DNA from: Streptomyces tirandamycinicus
GTDB lineage: Bacteria > Actinomycetota > Actinomycetes > Streptomycetales > Streptomycetaceae
Assembly (NCBI RefSeq): GCF_003097515.1
Contig: NZ_CP029188.1
Location: 3,598,501-3,662,500 of the forward strand
Length of the DNA stretch: 64,000 nucleotides
Direction: 5' to 3'
Shown here: positions 44,199 through 52,317 of the stretch, piece after piece
How the letters are laid out: each line of letters starts with the position of its first letter
Numbering within the stretch: the first letter of the stretch is position 1
The notes under the pieces: model-generated
Told to the model about the DNA's origin: nothing
The model's input: only the letters and a program-made list of their open reading frames with translations
Database searches by the model: none
Position numbers and translations under genes: made by a program

Positions 44199-44401
44199 TT
44201 AGAAGGCGCACTGACGGTTTGCCCTCGCGAGGCATCTGAGCTGCACAGCCGTGCCGGCTACCGAGTGCTCGCCGAAGAGTCTCGACACGTATTCGACAGG
44301 GCACCCAGACCATGTCGACGTCCTCGGGCATGCGAACGAACCTGCCTGTCCTGACAGTGCTACATGCAAGACTGTCTCCCTGCTTCATCATTGGGGGACC
44401 G

Positions 44402-45085
44402 ATGGACGAGACAGGCCGAGTAGTCGTTGCCGCTGGGCGTCTGGCACTCAAACCGCGAGGCCCTCGGTGGGCCCATGCCTCACTGTGTGTCCTGGACGCT
44501 GTCTTCTCTATAAACGCCCACTACGAACGACACACCGTCCCAACCTGCTACCGCTACGCGGCCTGGTGCGGCATTTCAGTTCCGCTGTCAGGTAGCGCGC
44601 AGCTCCCCGTCCCCGACGAGCAACCGCTTCAGGACTTCGTTACACACATCCAGACCCACGGCGAAGCAGCCTTCTCTTCCGAGGTCTTGGAGAACAAGCA
44701 GCGAACACGGGCAAACCGCGATGCTCCACTGAAGGCGGAGGCTGCCCGTCAGTACGCCGAGATCCTGGTATCTCACGGCATCGCAACCCTTGACGATGCC
44801 AACGCGCTACTCGCTGACGTGGACAAGCTGAACGCCGTTGAGCGTAACCTCGCGGGGGTTGCTGGCCATGGCTCCGGCGCACGTCTCGCCTACCTGTGGA
44901 TGCTCTTGGGAGACGACAGCCGCATCAAGCCGGACCGTATGGTTCTCCGATGGCTGCAATCAGTGCTGCAGCGCACGGTGACCACGGCCGAAGCGATCGC
45001 ACTCATCGCTGAGGCTGCGGCACGCCTGGGGTGTACACCGTGGGAACTGGACCACGCGATCTGGGAAAGCCAACGGAACACCTGA
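44402..45085 (+). CDS. hypothetical protein, possibly HhH-GPD/endonuclease III-like
   Basis: The product is 227 aa: MDETGRVVVAAGRLALKPRG...CVLDAVFSINAHYERHT...YAEILVSHGIATLDDANALLADVDKLNAVERNLAGVAGHGSGARLAYLWMLLGDDSRIKPDRMVLRWL. The LxGVxGHGSGARLAYLWML...KPDRM segment recalls the helix-hairpin-helix and following Asp of DNA glycosylase/endonuclease III folds, but the catalytic lysine and Fe-S cluster are not evident. GGGGG precedes the ATG at 44402; upstream in-frame starts overlap the IS end. Function is unproven. It lies next to the IS5 insertion among other cargo nucleases. Confidence 0.6.
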   Translation: MDETGRVVVAAGRLALKPRGPRWAHASLCVLDAVFSINAHYERHTVPTCYRYAAWCGISVPLSGSAQLPVPDEQPLQDFVTHIQTHGEAAFSSEVLENKQRTRANRDAPLKAEAARQYAEILVSHGIATLDDANALLADVDKLNAVERNLAGVAGHGSGARLAYLWMLLGDDSRIKPDRMVLRWLQSVLQRTVTTAEAIALIAEAAARLGCTPWELDHAIWESQRNT

Positions 45086-45503
45086 CCTCAGCGAGTACGT
45101 GGGCATCTCTGTGAGGTCCCCACTCGCAGCCATTCGCACCCGGCTCCGGAGGCCCCGTGCGTCTCGCATTAGTCCTGTTCAGGGGCGGGCGATGACTTTT
45201 GCGCGCCGCCGCCGTGCACGAATAGGCCGCGAGTCGAAGAGGCGGCTACTCCGGCAGGATTTCTTCCGGGCGCCGGTTCGTAACTGCGGTCTCTCGCACA
45301 GGCCGGTCTGCTTACGCTAAGTGAGGAGTCGTGACACTTGTGCCATCAGACCGGCTCCAGGCCCGTCGTGTCCCAGGCGGAGGCTTGACGCACTGCCGCA
45401 AGCGTTCGGGTGCACCCATCTTGGCGTATTGAAGCCCAGCCTCTAGCGTCATTGTCAGAGGCGCCTGCTTCACTTGGTCTCCGAACACCACGAGGGAGCA
45501 CCC

Positions 45504-45689
45504 ATGACGACCATGATCCGCACGACGCATGCGGAGCTCGAAGCTCAACGGGAACGCCTGCTCGCAGAGGTGCATATGACCTTCGAAGAGCTTCGTGATC
45601 GCGTCGAGAGCTACAGCCTGAGCAGCGACGAGCTCGACGTCTGGCACACCATTGAGGGCATCGACTACCTTCTCAACGGTGACTGCTGA
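45504..45689 (+). CDS. small acidic helical protein, first gene of a coupled pair
   Basis: The product is 61 aa: MTTMIRTTHAELEAQRERLLAEVHMTFEELRDRVESYSLSSDELDVWHTIEGIDYLLNGDC. It is acidic and almost wholly helical. GAGGGAGC precedes the ATG. Its stop lies inside the start of the next gene (11-nt overlap), indicating coupling. Size and arrangement recall antitoxins, but no known family is recognised. The 418 bp upstream (45086-45503) hold no gene. Confidence 0.65.
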   Translation: MTTMIRTTHAELEAQRERLLAEVHMTFEELRDRVESYSLSSDELDVWHTIEGIDYLLNGDC

Positions 45690-46416
45690 GGAAGCTACGC
45701 TCGATGGCAAGGCGGCTGAGTTCGCCGACACGCTGACAGACCTTACGCGGGGAGTTCTCGGTCAAGACTCCCCGCGTTTCTCTGCCCTGAACGTCGGCAA
45801 TCGCATCAGAGTTGCACCTCTGGCTGCGGACGGCCGAAGCAAGCGTATCCCCATCAAGATCGATGGAGTGAGGTGCCTCAACCTGCACGTTCAGCACTTC
45901 TGCTGCTGGGATGGCCCGAACATGTACCTCGCTGCCGATCGTGCTGACGTGCACGTCTTCTTCGAAGGCGTACAAGATCCGCTGCTGCGCTTCGAGTACC
46001 TGCGGCACTCGAAGAACCCCCCAGGGGCTCACCTCCAGGTGCACGCTCACCGAGACGAGATGGCCTACCTTCTTCGCTTGGCCGAAAGGAAGAAGGGCAG
46101 GCCAGCGGCGATGATGCGCAAGGGGAAGCTGCCCCGCCTGTCGGAGATGCATCTGCCCGTTGGCGGCCATCGGCTCAGGCCAGCGCTCGAAGACGTGCTG
46201 CTGCTGCTCGTCCGTGAGTTCGCCATCGATGTCGAGGATGACTGGGAAGCGGTCCTTGATCGGCACCTTCGGAAGTGGCGGATACTCCAACTCAAGTCAG
46301 CGGTTCGTGACGCTCACGAGTCCGCAGCAGAGACGCTGCGAGAGTTGGGCTATTCGGTCGAGCCACCCAAGGAGATGGAGCCTCAGCGGGTGGAGTCTCG
46401 GCTCTACTGGCCCTGA
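45679..46416 (+). CDS. uncharacterised protein coupled to the small acidic gene
   Basis: The product is about 245 aa, starting at a GTG within the end of the upstream gene. It includes IRVAPLAADGRSKRIPIKIDGVRCLNLHVQHFCCWDGPNMYLAADRADVHVFFEGVQDPLLRFEY, then GAHLQVHAHRDEMAYLLRLAERKKGRP and a C-terminal helical part (EFAIDVEDDWEAVLDRHLRKWRILQLKSAVRDAHE). Several histidines cluster (HVQHF, HLQVHAH), which could coordinate metal, but I recognise no family. With its partner it forms a two-gene cassette inside AICE cargo; a toxin or defence role is only a possibility. Confidence 0.65.
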   Translation: MTAEEATLDGKAAEFADTLTDLTRGVLGQDSPRFSALNVGNRIRVAPLAADGRSKRIPIKIDGVRCLNLHVQHFCCWDGPNMYLAADRADVHVFFEGVQDPLLRFEYLRHSKNPPGAHLQVHAHRDEMAYLLRLAERKKGRPAAMMRKGKLPRLSEMHLPVGGHRLRPALEDVLLLLVREFAIDVEDDWEAVLDRHLRKWRILQLKSAVRDAHESAAETLRELGYSVEPPKEMEPQRVESRLYWP

Positions 46417-46527
46417 CCTTCCCGGGGATGTCGGTGGCCGGCGCCACGGTGGGTCCAACTACTCTCCACCACCCGAGAGCAACGGTGTCTTCTGATCCGT
46501 AGCTCTAGCCGGATCGGTCAGTGACGT

Positions 46528-47154
46528 TCATACCGTTCGCTCCGTGGCCCCCGGGGGCGCTACTGGCCGTGGACGGTTGCTGTGACTCGCCTGAAGCCGG
46601 GCCACCTCCACCTCAAGGTTGGAGGAGATCTTTTTCAGCACGTGCGGCGCGTAGGTAATGACATCGTCGAACGTAGAGTCGATAGATACCGGCTCACCGC
46701 GACCGCCGTGATACTTGTTTAGGTGATTCGCGATTACTCGGCGATCTTCAACTGGTAGAGCTCGAAAAGGATCGCGTGCCTGGTGGTCGTGGGCATTCGA
46801 GAGATGAATGAACCTGCATCCAAAATCGTACACATTCCGAGCCCAGCCGTGCAGACTCTCCGCGTGGTCGACCATGTCGCGATCTGAGACGATCTTCAAC
46901 TTTCCGTTGGCGGTCGCGATTCTCCAACGCTCGCCGGAGACAGACGATGCGACGAGCTGTGCGCGGACTGAGATTGGCTGCGCGAGCAGATAGATGACCC
47001 GGATCATCGAATCAAGCTCCTGCCGCAGAATGCCAACGGCGGTGGACCGCCAGCCACACTGCGCCGCGACAGACATGACCTCTTGGTGCTCGCGTGACCG
47101 CTCGCGGATCTGCCTGCAGAAGACGTCGAGATCTTGATCGGATGCTGTGTCCAC
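46528..47154 (-). CDS. hypothetical helical protein
   Basis: The product is 208 aa, mainly helical: SREHQEVMSVAAQCGWRSTAVGILRQELDSMIRVIYLLAQ...WARNVYDFGCRFIHLSNAHDHQARDPFRALPVEDRRVIANHLNKYHG. The layout recalls AbiV/HEPN-like helical proteins, but no RxxxxH HEPN motif is obvious. The GTG at 47154 is used. An IS5-family element sits right upstream (from 47167), so its promoter may have been separated by the insertion. Confidence 0.6.
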   Translation of the reverse strand: MDTASDQDLDVFCRQIRERSREHQEVMSVAAQCGWRSTAVGILRQELDSMIRVIYLLAQPISVRAQLVASSVSGERWRIATANGKLKIVSDRDMVDHAESLHGWARNVYDFGCRFIHLSNAHDHQARDPFRALPVEDRRVIANHLNKYHGGRGEPVSIDSTFDDVITYAPHVLKKISSNLEVEVARLQASHSNRPRPVAPPGATERTV

Positions 47155-47166
47155 GGCGAGATACTA

Positions 47167-48036
47167 AGCGTTGTCCCGTAAATGATCTACGGTGTGTTCG
47201 CTGACCTGCTTGTTCCTTCGTCACTCGGCGAGGGTGAAGTTGTGCAGGCGGGCGATGCCGAGCATGGCGTGGTGGACGCCGTCGCCTCTGAGGCGGCAGT
47301 CGCGGAGGATCTTCCAGGTCTTCATCCGGGCGAAGGCGTGCTCGACGCGGGCACGGACTTTGCGGTGCGAGGTGTTGTGTTCCTCTTTCCATGCCTCGAG
47401 TTCGCTCTGGCCGGGTTCGCGGCGGTGCGGGATGATCAGGCCGGTGCCCCGGTAGCCCGCCGTCCGCGATGACTGTGGTCTTGCCGACGGCGGCCTTCGC
47501 GCCGGACATCTCCCACGCCTTGCAGTCGTTGCGGTTGCCGGGCAGCGGGCGGCCGACCGCGACGACCAGCCGGGTGTCCGCGTCGATGACGACCTGGTGG
47601 TTGGTGGAGTACCGGTAGTTCTTCGACTGTTCGGCAATGCTGTGGTCGCGGGTGGGGACCAGGGTGCCGTCGACGATCAGCACGGCGTCCTTGCGGAACC
47701 GTTTGCGTTGCTGGAGGGCGAGCGATGGCCCGAGGTGGTCGATGATGCGGTCGGCCGCGGACTTCGACACCCCGAAGAGCGGCGCCAGTTGCCGCAGGGT
47801 CAGGTTCGTCCGCCAGTAGGCGGCGACCAGCAGCACGCGATCCTCCAGCGGCAGACTCCACGGCCGGCCCTTGCGCACCGGATCTGCACCCTCGCGCCGG
47901 AGCGCGGTGATCAGCTTGCTGAACTGACGCGGGCTCAACCCGCTGAACGGGGCTATCCAGGAGGGCTGCGACGCCGTGATCACACCAGACACGGCAAGAT
48001 CATCTCACCCCTGACCAGCAGTTACGGGACAGGTCT
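47167..48036 (-). mobile_element. second IS5-family insertion sequence, TA target duplication
   Basis: The 870-bp element has ends AGCGTTGTCCCGTAA (47167 inward) and AGACCTGTCCCGTAA (48036 inward), imperfect inverted repeats with a perfect TGTCCCGTAA-like core. TA flanks both ends (47165-47166 and 48037-48038). It encodes a DDE transposase interrupted by one frameshift. Confidence 0.8.
47221..47992 (-). pseudogene. IS5-family DDE transposase with single frameshift
   Basis: Frame 1 from 47992 reads APFSGLSPRQFSKLITALRREGADPVRKGRPWSLPLEDRVLLVAAYWRTNLTLRQLAPLFGVSKSAADRIIDHLG, then LIVDGTLVPTRDHS and LPGNRNDCKAWE to about 47460. The homologous continuation YRGTGLIIPHRREPGQSELEAWKEEHNTSHRKVRARVEHAFARMKTWKILRDCRLRGDGVHHAMLGIARLHN lies in another frame, ending at 47221. 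The switch is in a GGCGGGC run near 47462: either one extra G or a +1 shift. Without a known slippery signal I call it probably inactive. Confidence 0.75.
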
Positions 48037-48356
48037 TAGTCCGTGAACGGACTGCGTCGCTCTTCAACAGCCGGGCCACCCCGGGCGATTGGATCGACTC
48101 TTCCTCGTGCCCTCAACGGCTTGCAGTATTGCTGGCAACAGACCCCCTCGATGCGAACTACGGGCGGGGCGGTCGCTGAGGTCTGCTGGGCTGGCCGCTC
48201 GGCTCCGCGGGTGCGTTGGAGGTTAGCTACGTCACTGTGGTTGCTGTACTCCACTGCTGTACAGAAGAGTCGCTGCCCACCGCCCTCGTCGCTCGACTCC
48301 CGTCCTGGGGCAGGTCGCCTTAGACTCCACGTCAGACATCATCCGTGGGGGGGACC

Positions 48357-48833
48357 ATGGCCACCGAGGTCCAGGCGCCGGTGCCGAGCAGGCCACGACG
48401 ACGGCTCATGATCGGAGGCGTCATCCTGACCGCTGCCCTGTTCACCGGACAGACCGTGGTGATCATTGCTCAGCAACAGCAGATCGCAGACTTGCAGACT
48501 CGAGTCGGCGAACCTGGGCCCCAAGGCCCGCCGGGACCACAGGGACTTCCTGGTCCCCGCGGTCTGACGGGTCCGGCTGGGAAGGACGGTAAGGACGGAC
48601 GTGCCGCGCCCCCCGATGTCGATCCGGCGACCGATGAGCTCAGCAACGGTCGCACGCTACAGATGACGCAGCTCGAAGCGCGGGCTTACTGCACTGAACT
48701 CGCCGGTAAGGCGTGGCCCGAGTCGAAGAGCGGAGATCCGACGCTGGACGAGCTGACCGGCTCGTACACCGCGACGCAGCGCGAGAAGGCCTTCAAGCAG
48801 TGCATGACAGATGAGGGCTGGCCCCAGCCGTAG
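48357..48833 (+). CDS. membrane-anchored collagen-like protein
   Basis: The product is 158 aa. A short cytoplasmic N-terminus with RPRRR precedes a membrane helix (LMIGGVILTAALFTGQTVVII). A Q-rich coiled coil (AQQQQIADLQTRVGEP) leads to a collagen-like stretch of Gly-X-Y triplets (about residues 52-83: GEPGPQGPPGPQGLPGPRG and GLTGPAGKDGKDG). A C-terminal globular part with two cysteines follows (ARAYCTELAGKAWPESKSGDPTLDELTG...FKQCMTDEGW). It is probably a trimeric surface stalk. GGGGGGG precedes the ATG at 48357. The 320 bp upstream to the IS end contain no gene. Confidence 0.8.
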   Translation: MATEVQAPVPSRPRRRLMIGGVILTAALFTGQTVVIIAQQQQIADLQTRVGEPGPQGPPGPQGLPGPRGLTGPAGKDGKDGRAAPPDVDPATDELSNGRTLQMTQLEARAYCTELAGKAWPESKSGDPTLDELTGSYTATQREKAFKQCMTDEGWPQP

Positions 48834-48910
48834 CCGGGTTCGCTTAGAACGCAGACATCTGCTTTGTAAGCCTGGCGCCGACCTCAACGCGGTCCTACCA
48901 GGTCAGCAGG

Positions 48911-49090
48911 CTACTTGTCTCCCCAAGCCCTGCCCTGCTGCTCCCGCTGCGCCTCCTCGTCCGCGCGCGCCTTCCTCTCCGCCATCTCTTGCGCGTGCTT
49001 GTCCGCAGCCTCCTGTTCTTCCTGGGCCCTCCGGGCGGCTTCCTCCTGTGCATGCTTCTGAGCGTTGAAGATTTCCTGGGGATCCGACAT
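48911..49090 (-). CDS. small coiled-coil protein (59 aa)
   Basis: On the minus strand an ATG at 49090 with AAAGGAG 8 nt upstream opens a 59-codon frame, MSDPQEIFNAQKHAQEEAARRAQEEQEAADKHAQEMAERKARADEEAQREQQGRAWGDK, stop at 48911. It is a highly charged Ala/Glu/Gln-rich single helix, probably a coiled coil. A longer overlapping frame on the same strand (48903-49106) is a Gly-rich shadow. Function unknown. Confidence 0.7.
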   Translation of the reverse strand: MSDPQEIFNAQKHAQEEAARRAQEEQEAADKHAQEMAERKARADEEAQREQQGRAWGDK

Positions 49091-49248
49091 GACGGACTCC
49101 TTTCACCTCTTCCCTAAAGGCTCCATCATCTAGGCATAAGAGGTCAATTGATCACAGAATGATTGAAGCGTCACCCAGCTCTAGGGTTCTGTCTGCTGCC
49201 CAGGAGCCGAACAAGTGACGTGGGGCCCTCCTGCCCTGGGGCCTCCCC

Positions 49249-49305
49249 GGCGACCAACGTTGTGACCTGCGGCTTAGCCGTCGATGGGTGTCAACGTTGG
49301 TCGCC
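49249..49305. repeat. 14-bp perfect inverted repeat with AACGTT cores
   Basis: GGCGACCAACGTTG (49249-49262) is perfectly complementary to CAACGTTGGTCGCC (49292-49305) across 29 nt, and each arm contains the palindrome CAACGTTG. It lies in the 367-bp gap between the 59-aa gene and the next plus-strand gene, which otherwise holds nothing recognisable. It could be an operator pair, a terminator or part of a transfer/replication site. Confidence 0.65.
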
Positions 49306-49457
49306 CCTAGCTGCCCTAGGACGGCCTGATCACGGCCAAAGGGCTGCGCCAGGATCGTGCCGTCCACCCTTGTGGGGCATGCCAGGGAATCGGCGATCCG
49401 CGATTATCTGCGCCGGATCGGCAAAATCACGTACTCGGTGGTGGTGTCCTAGCAAGA

Positions 49458-50033
49458 ATGATCAATATGGATGCAGGGTGGGCGGCAGTACTGGGAGCGA
49501 CTGTCGGCGCAATGGGTACGGGAGGAGCCGCAGTCACTGCGGCGTTGCTGGCGCGCTCTCAAGTGCGCATACAGGTCCGGGCAGAGCATCAGCGAGCACT
49601 GCGTGATCCAAGGAAGAGCGCGTACGTCACGTTCGCGGAGCTCTGGAAGAGCAGGCATGACCTCGTGGCCCGGGCTTGGATAGAACTCTGTTTGGCGGCC
49701 GACAATCCAGGGTCCTCAGAGTTTGCGAACATGATCGAAATGGTTTCCCAGCTCCGTGAAGAGGCGTTGGCGGCGTCAGTATCCCTTGATCATGCTCAAG
49801 CTGTTGTATACGTCGAAGGTCCGAGAGACGTCACTTCCGCCTCGATCGAGGCTACCGGCGCGCTGCTAGACCTGCTGGCTGCCTTGCACGAGGCATTTGT
49901 GGCTGTCCAGAACGGTGAGACTTTGGCTGATCGGACGACTGCTTACGAGGAAGCAAGCTCCGCAGCGAATGCGAAGTATCTCAGCTTCCTTTACGCGGCC
50001 TCCGACGCTCTTGGTGGTGACGTGCTGCAGTGA
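49458..50033 (+). CDS. hypothetical protein with N-terminal membrane helix
   Basis: The product is 191 aa. A single helix (WAAVLGATVGAMGTGGAAVTAALL) at residues about 8-31 is followed by a soluble helical part (RIQVRAEHQRALRDPRKSAYVTFAELWKSRHDLVARAWIEL...). The pattern 'one N-terminal TM, then QxRxExxRxxREPRxxAYxxF' is common in Streptomyces proteins of unknown function, often in mobile DNA. Starts at 49458 and 49467 (both ATG) are possible. It is convergent with the DUF1152 gene; the structured region 50053-50199 lies between. Confidence 0.7.
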   Translation: MINMDAGWAAVLGATVGAMGTGGAAVTAALLARSQVRIQVRAEHQRALRDPRKSAYVTFAELWKSRHDLVARAWIELCLAADNPGSSEFANMIEMVSQLREEALAASVSLDHAQAVVYVEGPRDVTSASIEATGALLDLLAALHEAFVAVQNGETLADRTTAYEEASSAANAKYLSFLYAASDALGGDVLQ

Positions 50034-50052
50034 GCAGTGCGAGGTCGGCGTA

Positions 50053-50199
50053 GCGGCTTTGGGCTGGAGCTGCCATGGGGCGAGAGATCGGGGGCCCGTA
50101 AGCTTCCCGCGACTCGGGCAGTCTCTGGACCTGCCCGCTAAAGCCCGATGTGGGCCCCCGGTCTTCGAGGCTCGCCCCATGGTGGCTGCGTAAAGCCGC
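50053..50199. repeat. large nested inverted repeat; candidate single-strand origin or structured RNA
   Basis: Four nested complementary pairs share one axis: GCGGCTTT (50053-50060) with AAAGCCGC (50192-50199); CCATGGGGCGAG (50073-50084) with CTCGCCCCATGG (50171-50182); CGGGGGCCC (50089-50097) with GGGCCCCCG (50152-50160); CGGGCAG (50115-50121) with CTGCCCG (50131-50137). Together they form a ~147-nt hairpin. Rolling-circle replicons need such a structured single-strand origin, and RepSA-type replication is encoded nearby. A bidirectional terminator alone would not need this length. Confidence 0.7.
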
Positions 50200-50244
50200 G
50201 GAGCCGACCGCCCCAGCCACGTGCCGGCCGTCTTCTCTATGTCT

Positions 50245-50329
50245 GCTCGCGCCGCGCGCGTCCGGCGGCCGGGCGGAGCGGGGCGGAGACAGGAGCGTCG
50301 CCCGGCGCCAAGCCGGGCGCGCGGCGAGC
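50245..50329. repeat. second hairpin region in the same convergent gap
   Basis: CGCCCGGC (50299-50306) and GCCGGGCG (50312-50319) form a tight 8-bp stem with 5-nt loop. An outer pairing joins the GCTCGC...CCGCGCGC block (50245-50259) to GCGCGCGGCGAGC (about 50317-50329) with a 2-nt bulge. The region 50200-50361 contains no gene. Confidence 0.5.
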
Positions 50330-50361
50330 GGAGCGAGCCCTTGAACCCGTGAAGAAGATTG

Positions 50362-51459
50362 TTACTCAGCGGCTATGGGGATGAGCCACAGTGGCGCGTC
50401 GTACTGTTCCGGCCGGCTGTTGATGAGGAGTCGTCGTAGGTCGTCGCGCTGGGAGCCGCTGAGGTTCAGGGCCTCGGTGATACGGCGGAACGTCGTGTGG
50501 GTGATGCTGCGGGCGCGGGCTTCGGCCTCGAACTGGTCGAGCTGGGGCCAGATTGCGGACGGGTCCAGAGCCGCGGGCTGCTGATCTTTCAGCCACAGGG
50601 CCTTGTTGCGTTCGTAGTCGATTTCCGAGTAGCCGCAGATTTCCCGGCTGTAGGCCTCGGCCTCGTCCAGGTGCTCGGTCGCCATGATGGCTCGGGCCAA
50701 CTGGTTACGGCTGACGGCGTCGTCCAGGTCGACCTCGTGCACCGTGGGGCTGTCGTCCGTGAGCGGTACGGGGAGCCCCGCGTCCCGGATCTCGCAGATG
50801 CCTCGCGCACCCCTGGCCGTCGCCGCGAGGACCCCGGTCGCTTCAGACGGGTGCCACTCCAGAACCGGGCTGATCGTCTCCGCTTCGCTGGCAGTGAAGG
50901 TGTGGACGACGGAGCCCAGCATGTCGCTAAGATCGGCCGGCAGAAGCTCGCCGTCCAAGCCTGGCCCCGCGACCAGCAGTCGGACGGGCGCGTTCACCTG
51001 GCAGCAGGCTGCCAGGGCGAGGGCGTCGGCGAGTGGGCTCCTCAGTGTCGGCTCGTCGCCGCGAGCGAGGATGTCGCCGCCCACGTCCAGAAGATCGATC
51101 GACTCGGGCTCCAAGTGGCTCACCAGATCCTCAAGTTGATGGGTGAGTCCCTCGGCTCCCTGGTAGGGGTCGAGCAGCGCGAAGGTGTGGGGGAGATCCG
51201 CCGCCAGTCGAGGGAGAGTGGAACCTGCTGGTGCGATCGGCCGGGCCTGCGCCGGCACTCTCCACACGGCCGGGGTGAGGCGCTCCAGGCCGGTGAAGTC
51301 GGCGGGGCGCCGCGGACCTGGTAGCGGGTCGATCAGGAGGCGATCCCATGCGTACGTGACGATCACCGCTTGGTCCTGGTCGCCGTAGAGGGCGGCGTGG
51401 AGCATGGCGGCGGCGACTGCGTCGCCCCCTCCTCCTGCTGCGACGATCAACCGCGTCAT
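50362..51459 (-). CDS. DUF1152-domain protein
   Basis: The product is 365 aa. The N-terminal nucleotide-loop-like TRLIVAAGGGGDAVAAAMLHAALYG is followed by AVIVTYAWDRLLIDPLPGPR and SIDLLDVGGDILARGDEPTLRSPLADALALAA, the DUF1152 hallmarks. A C-terminal helical part (HTTFRRITEALNLSGSQRDDLRRLL) is present. The family is found in archaea and actinobacteria without known function. It is divergent from the GntR gene at 51540. The shared 80-bp region contains an AGTGGC operator and a TATAGT -10-like hexamer (51498-51503), so the repressor may also control this gene. Confidence 0.8.
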   Translation of the reverse strand: MTRLIVAAGGGGDAVAAAMLHAALYGDQDQAVIVTYAWDRLLIDPLPGPRRPADFTGLERLTPAVWRVPAQARPIAPAGSTLPRLAADLPHTFALLDPYQGAEGLTHQLEDLVSHLEPESIDLLDVGGDILARGDEPTLRSPLADALALAACCQVNAPVRLLVAGPGLDGELLPADLSDMLGSVVHTFTASEAETISPVLEWHPSEATGVLAATARGARGICEIRDAGLPVPLTDDSPTVHEVDLDDAVSRNQLARAIMATEHLDEAEAYSREICGYSEIDYERNKALWLKDQQPAALDPSAIWPQLDQFEAEARARSITHTTFRRITEALNLSGSQRDDLRRLLINSRPEQYDAPLWLIPIAAE

Positions 51460-51500
51460 GCGATCAGACTACGGGTTCGCGGGTTGGCCACTCACCCTAT

Positions 51501-51523
51501 AGTGGCCAAAGGCCATAGCCACT
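51501..51523. promoter_or_regulatory. AGTGGC/GCCACT operator upstream of GntR gene 1
   Basis: AGTGGC and GCCACT lie 11 bp apart around a nested TGGCCAAAGGCCA palindrome and overlap a TATAGT -10-like sequence (51498-51503). The same half-sites recur with a 4-bp spacer at 52318-52357 in front of the next genes, so this is probably the autoregulatory site of the GntR protein encoded from 51540. Confidence 0.65.
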
Positions 51524-51539
51524 TGGACAAGGAGGGGAG

Positions 51540-52280
51540 ATGCCTCAGATCGAAGAGGCTCAACCGAAGTATCTCCAGATCGCTCACCACATCCGTGATC
51601 AGATCCTTCGGGGCGACCTGCGGCCGGGTGACGAGGTCCCTTCGGAACGGCAGCTCGCTGCGGACTGGAAGGTGTCCCGGCCCACGGCCGCGCGGTCCCT
51701 GGAGGCGCTGAGTCATCAGGGACTGGTCGAGAAGCGTCAGGGCTCGGGGACGTACGTGCGCAGTCTCGAAGTGAACCGACGGGCGCGGGAGTTGTACGGG
51801 CGTGCCCGGCAGACCGGGAAGATCTACACGCCCGGCGAGTACGCGGTGATCACTTCCGCCGGCTGGCTGGAGGCTCCGGACCACGTCGCCGAGGCGCTGG
51901 GCCTGGTGAAGGATCGTCGAGCCGTGCACCGCCGGCGCGTGACGAACAACCAGGACGGCCCGATCACGTTGTCCACCTCGTGGTTCGCGCCGGACATCGG
52001 CCGGCGGGCGCCCAAGCTCACGGATCCCGAGCGGATCCAGGAAGGGACGCTGATGTACGTGGAGCGGATGACGGGGCGTCAAGGCAGCTATGCGGAGGAT
52101 CGCATGTGCGCTCGGGGCGCCACCGACGAGGAGGCGGCCGACCTGCGGCTGGAGCCGGGATCCGCGGTCCTCATCGTCCATCACGTCGTCTTCGACCTCC
52201 AGGACCGCCCCCTGGAGTTCGCCGAAGCCACCTACCCGCCGCACCGCTGGGCCTTCGAGCAGGGCTACCCACTGACCTGA
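51540..52280 (+). CDS. GntR-family regulator, HutC/UTRA subfamily (gene 1)
   Basis: The product is 246 aa. The winged helix (YLQIAHHIRDQILRGDLRPGDEVPSERQLAADWKVSRPTAARSLEALSHQGLVEKRQGSGTYV, residues about 11-73) is followed by a UTRA effector domain ending VLIVHHVVFDLQDRPLEFAEATYPPHRW. GGAGGGGAG precedes the ATG. It has operator-like sites in front of itself and between its stop and the next gene, so it likely represses its own message and the small zinc-ribbon/ATPase operon that follows. AICEs typically encode such GntR repressors for transfer control. Confidence 0.9.
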   Translation: MPQIEEAQPKYLQIAHHIRDQILRGDLRPGDEVPSERQLAADWKVSRPTAARSLEALSHQGLVEKRQGSGTYVRSLEVNRRARELYGRARQTGKIYTPGEYAVITSAGWLEAPDHVAEALGLVKDRRAVHRRRVTNNQDGPITLSTSWFAPDIGRRAPKLTDPERIQEGTLMYVERMTGRQGSYAEDRMCARGATDEEAADLRLEPGSAVLIVHHVVFDLQDRPLEFAEATYPPHRWAFEQGYPLT

Positions 52281-52317
52281 CCCCTCGCCAATTGCGCCGA
52301 ACCGCTTGCGTCTTCGA

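Noticed and set aside
48036..48254. 72-residue minus-strand frame beside the second IS
   Set aside because: No motif and no Shine-Dalgarno sequence; probably chance.
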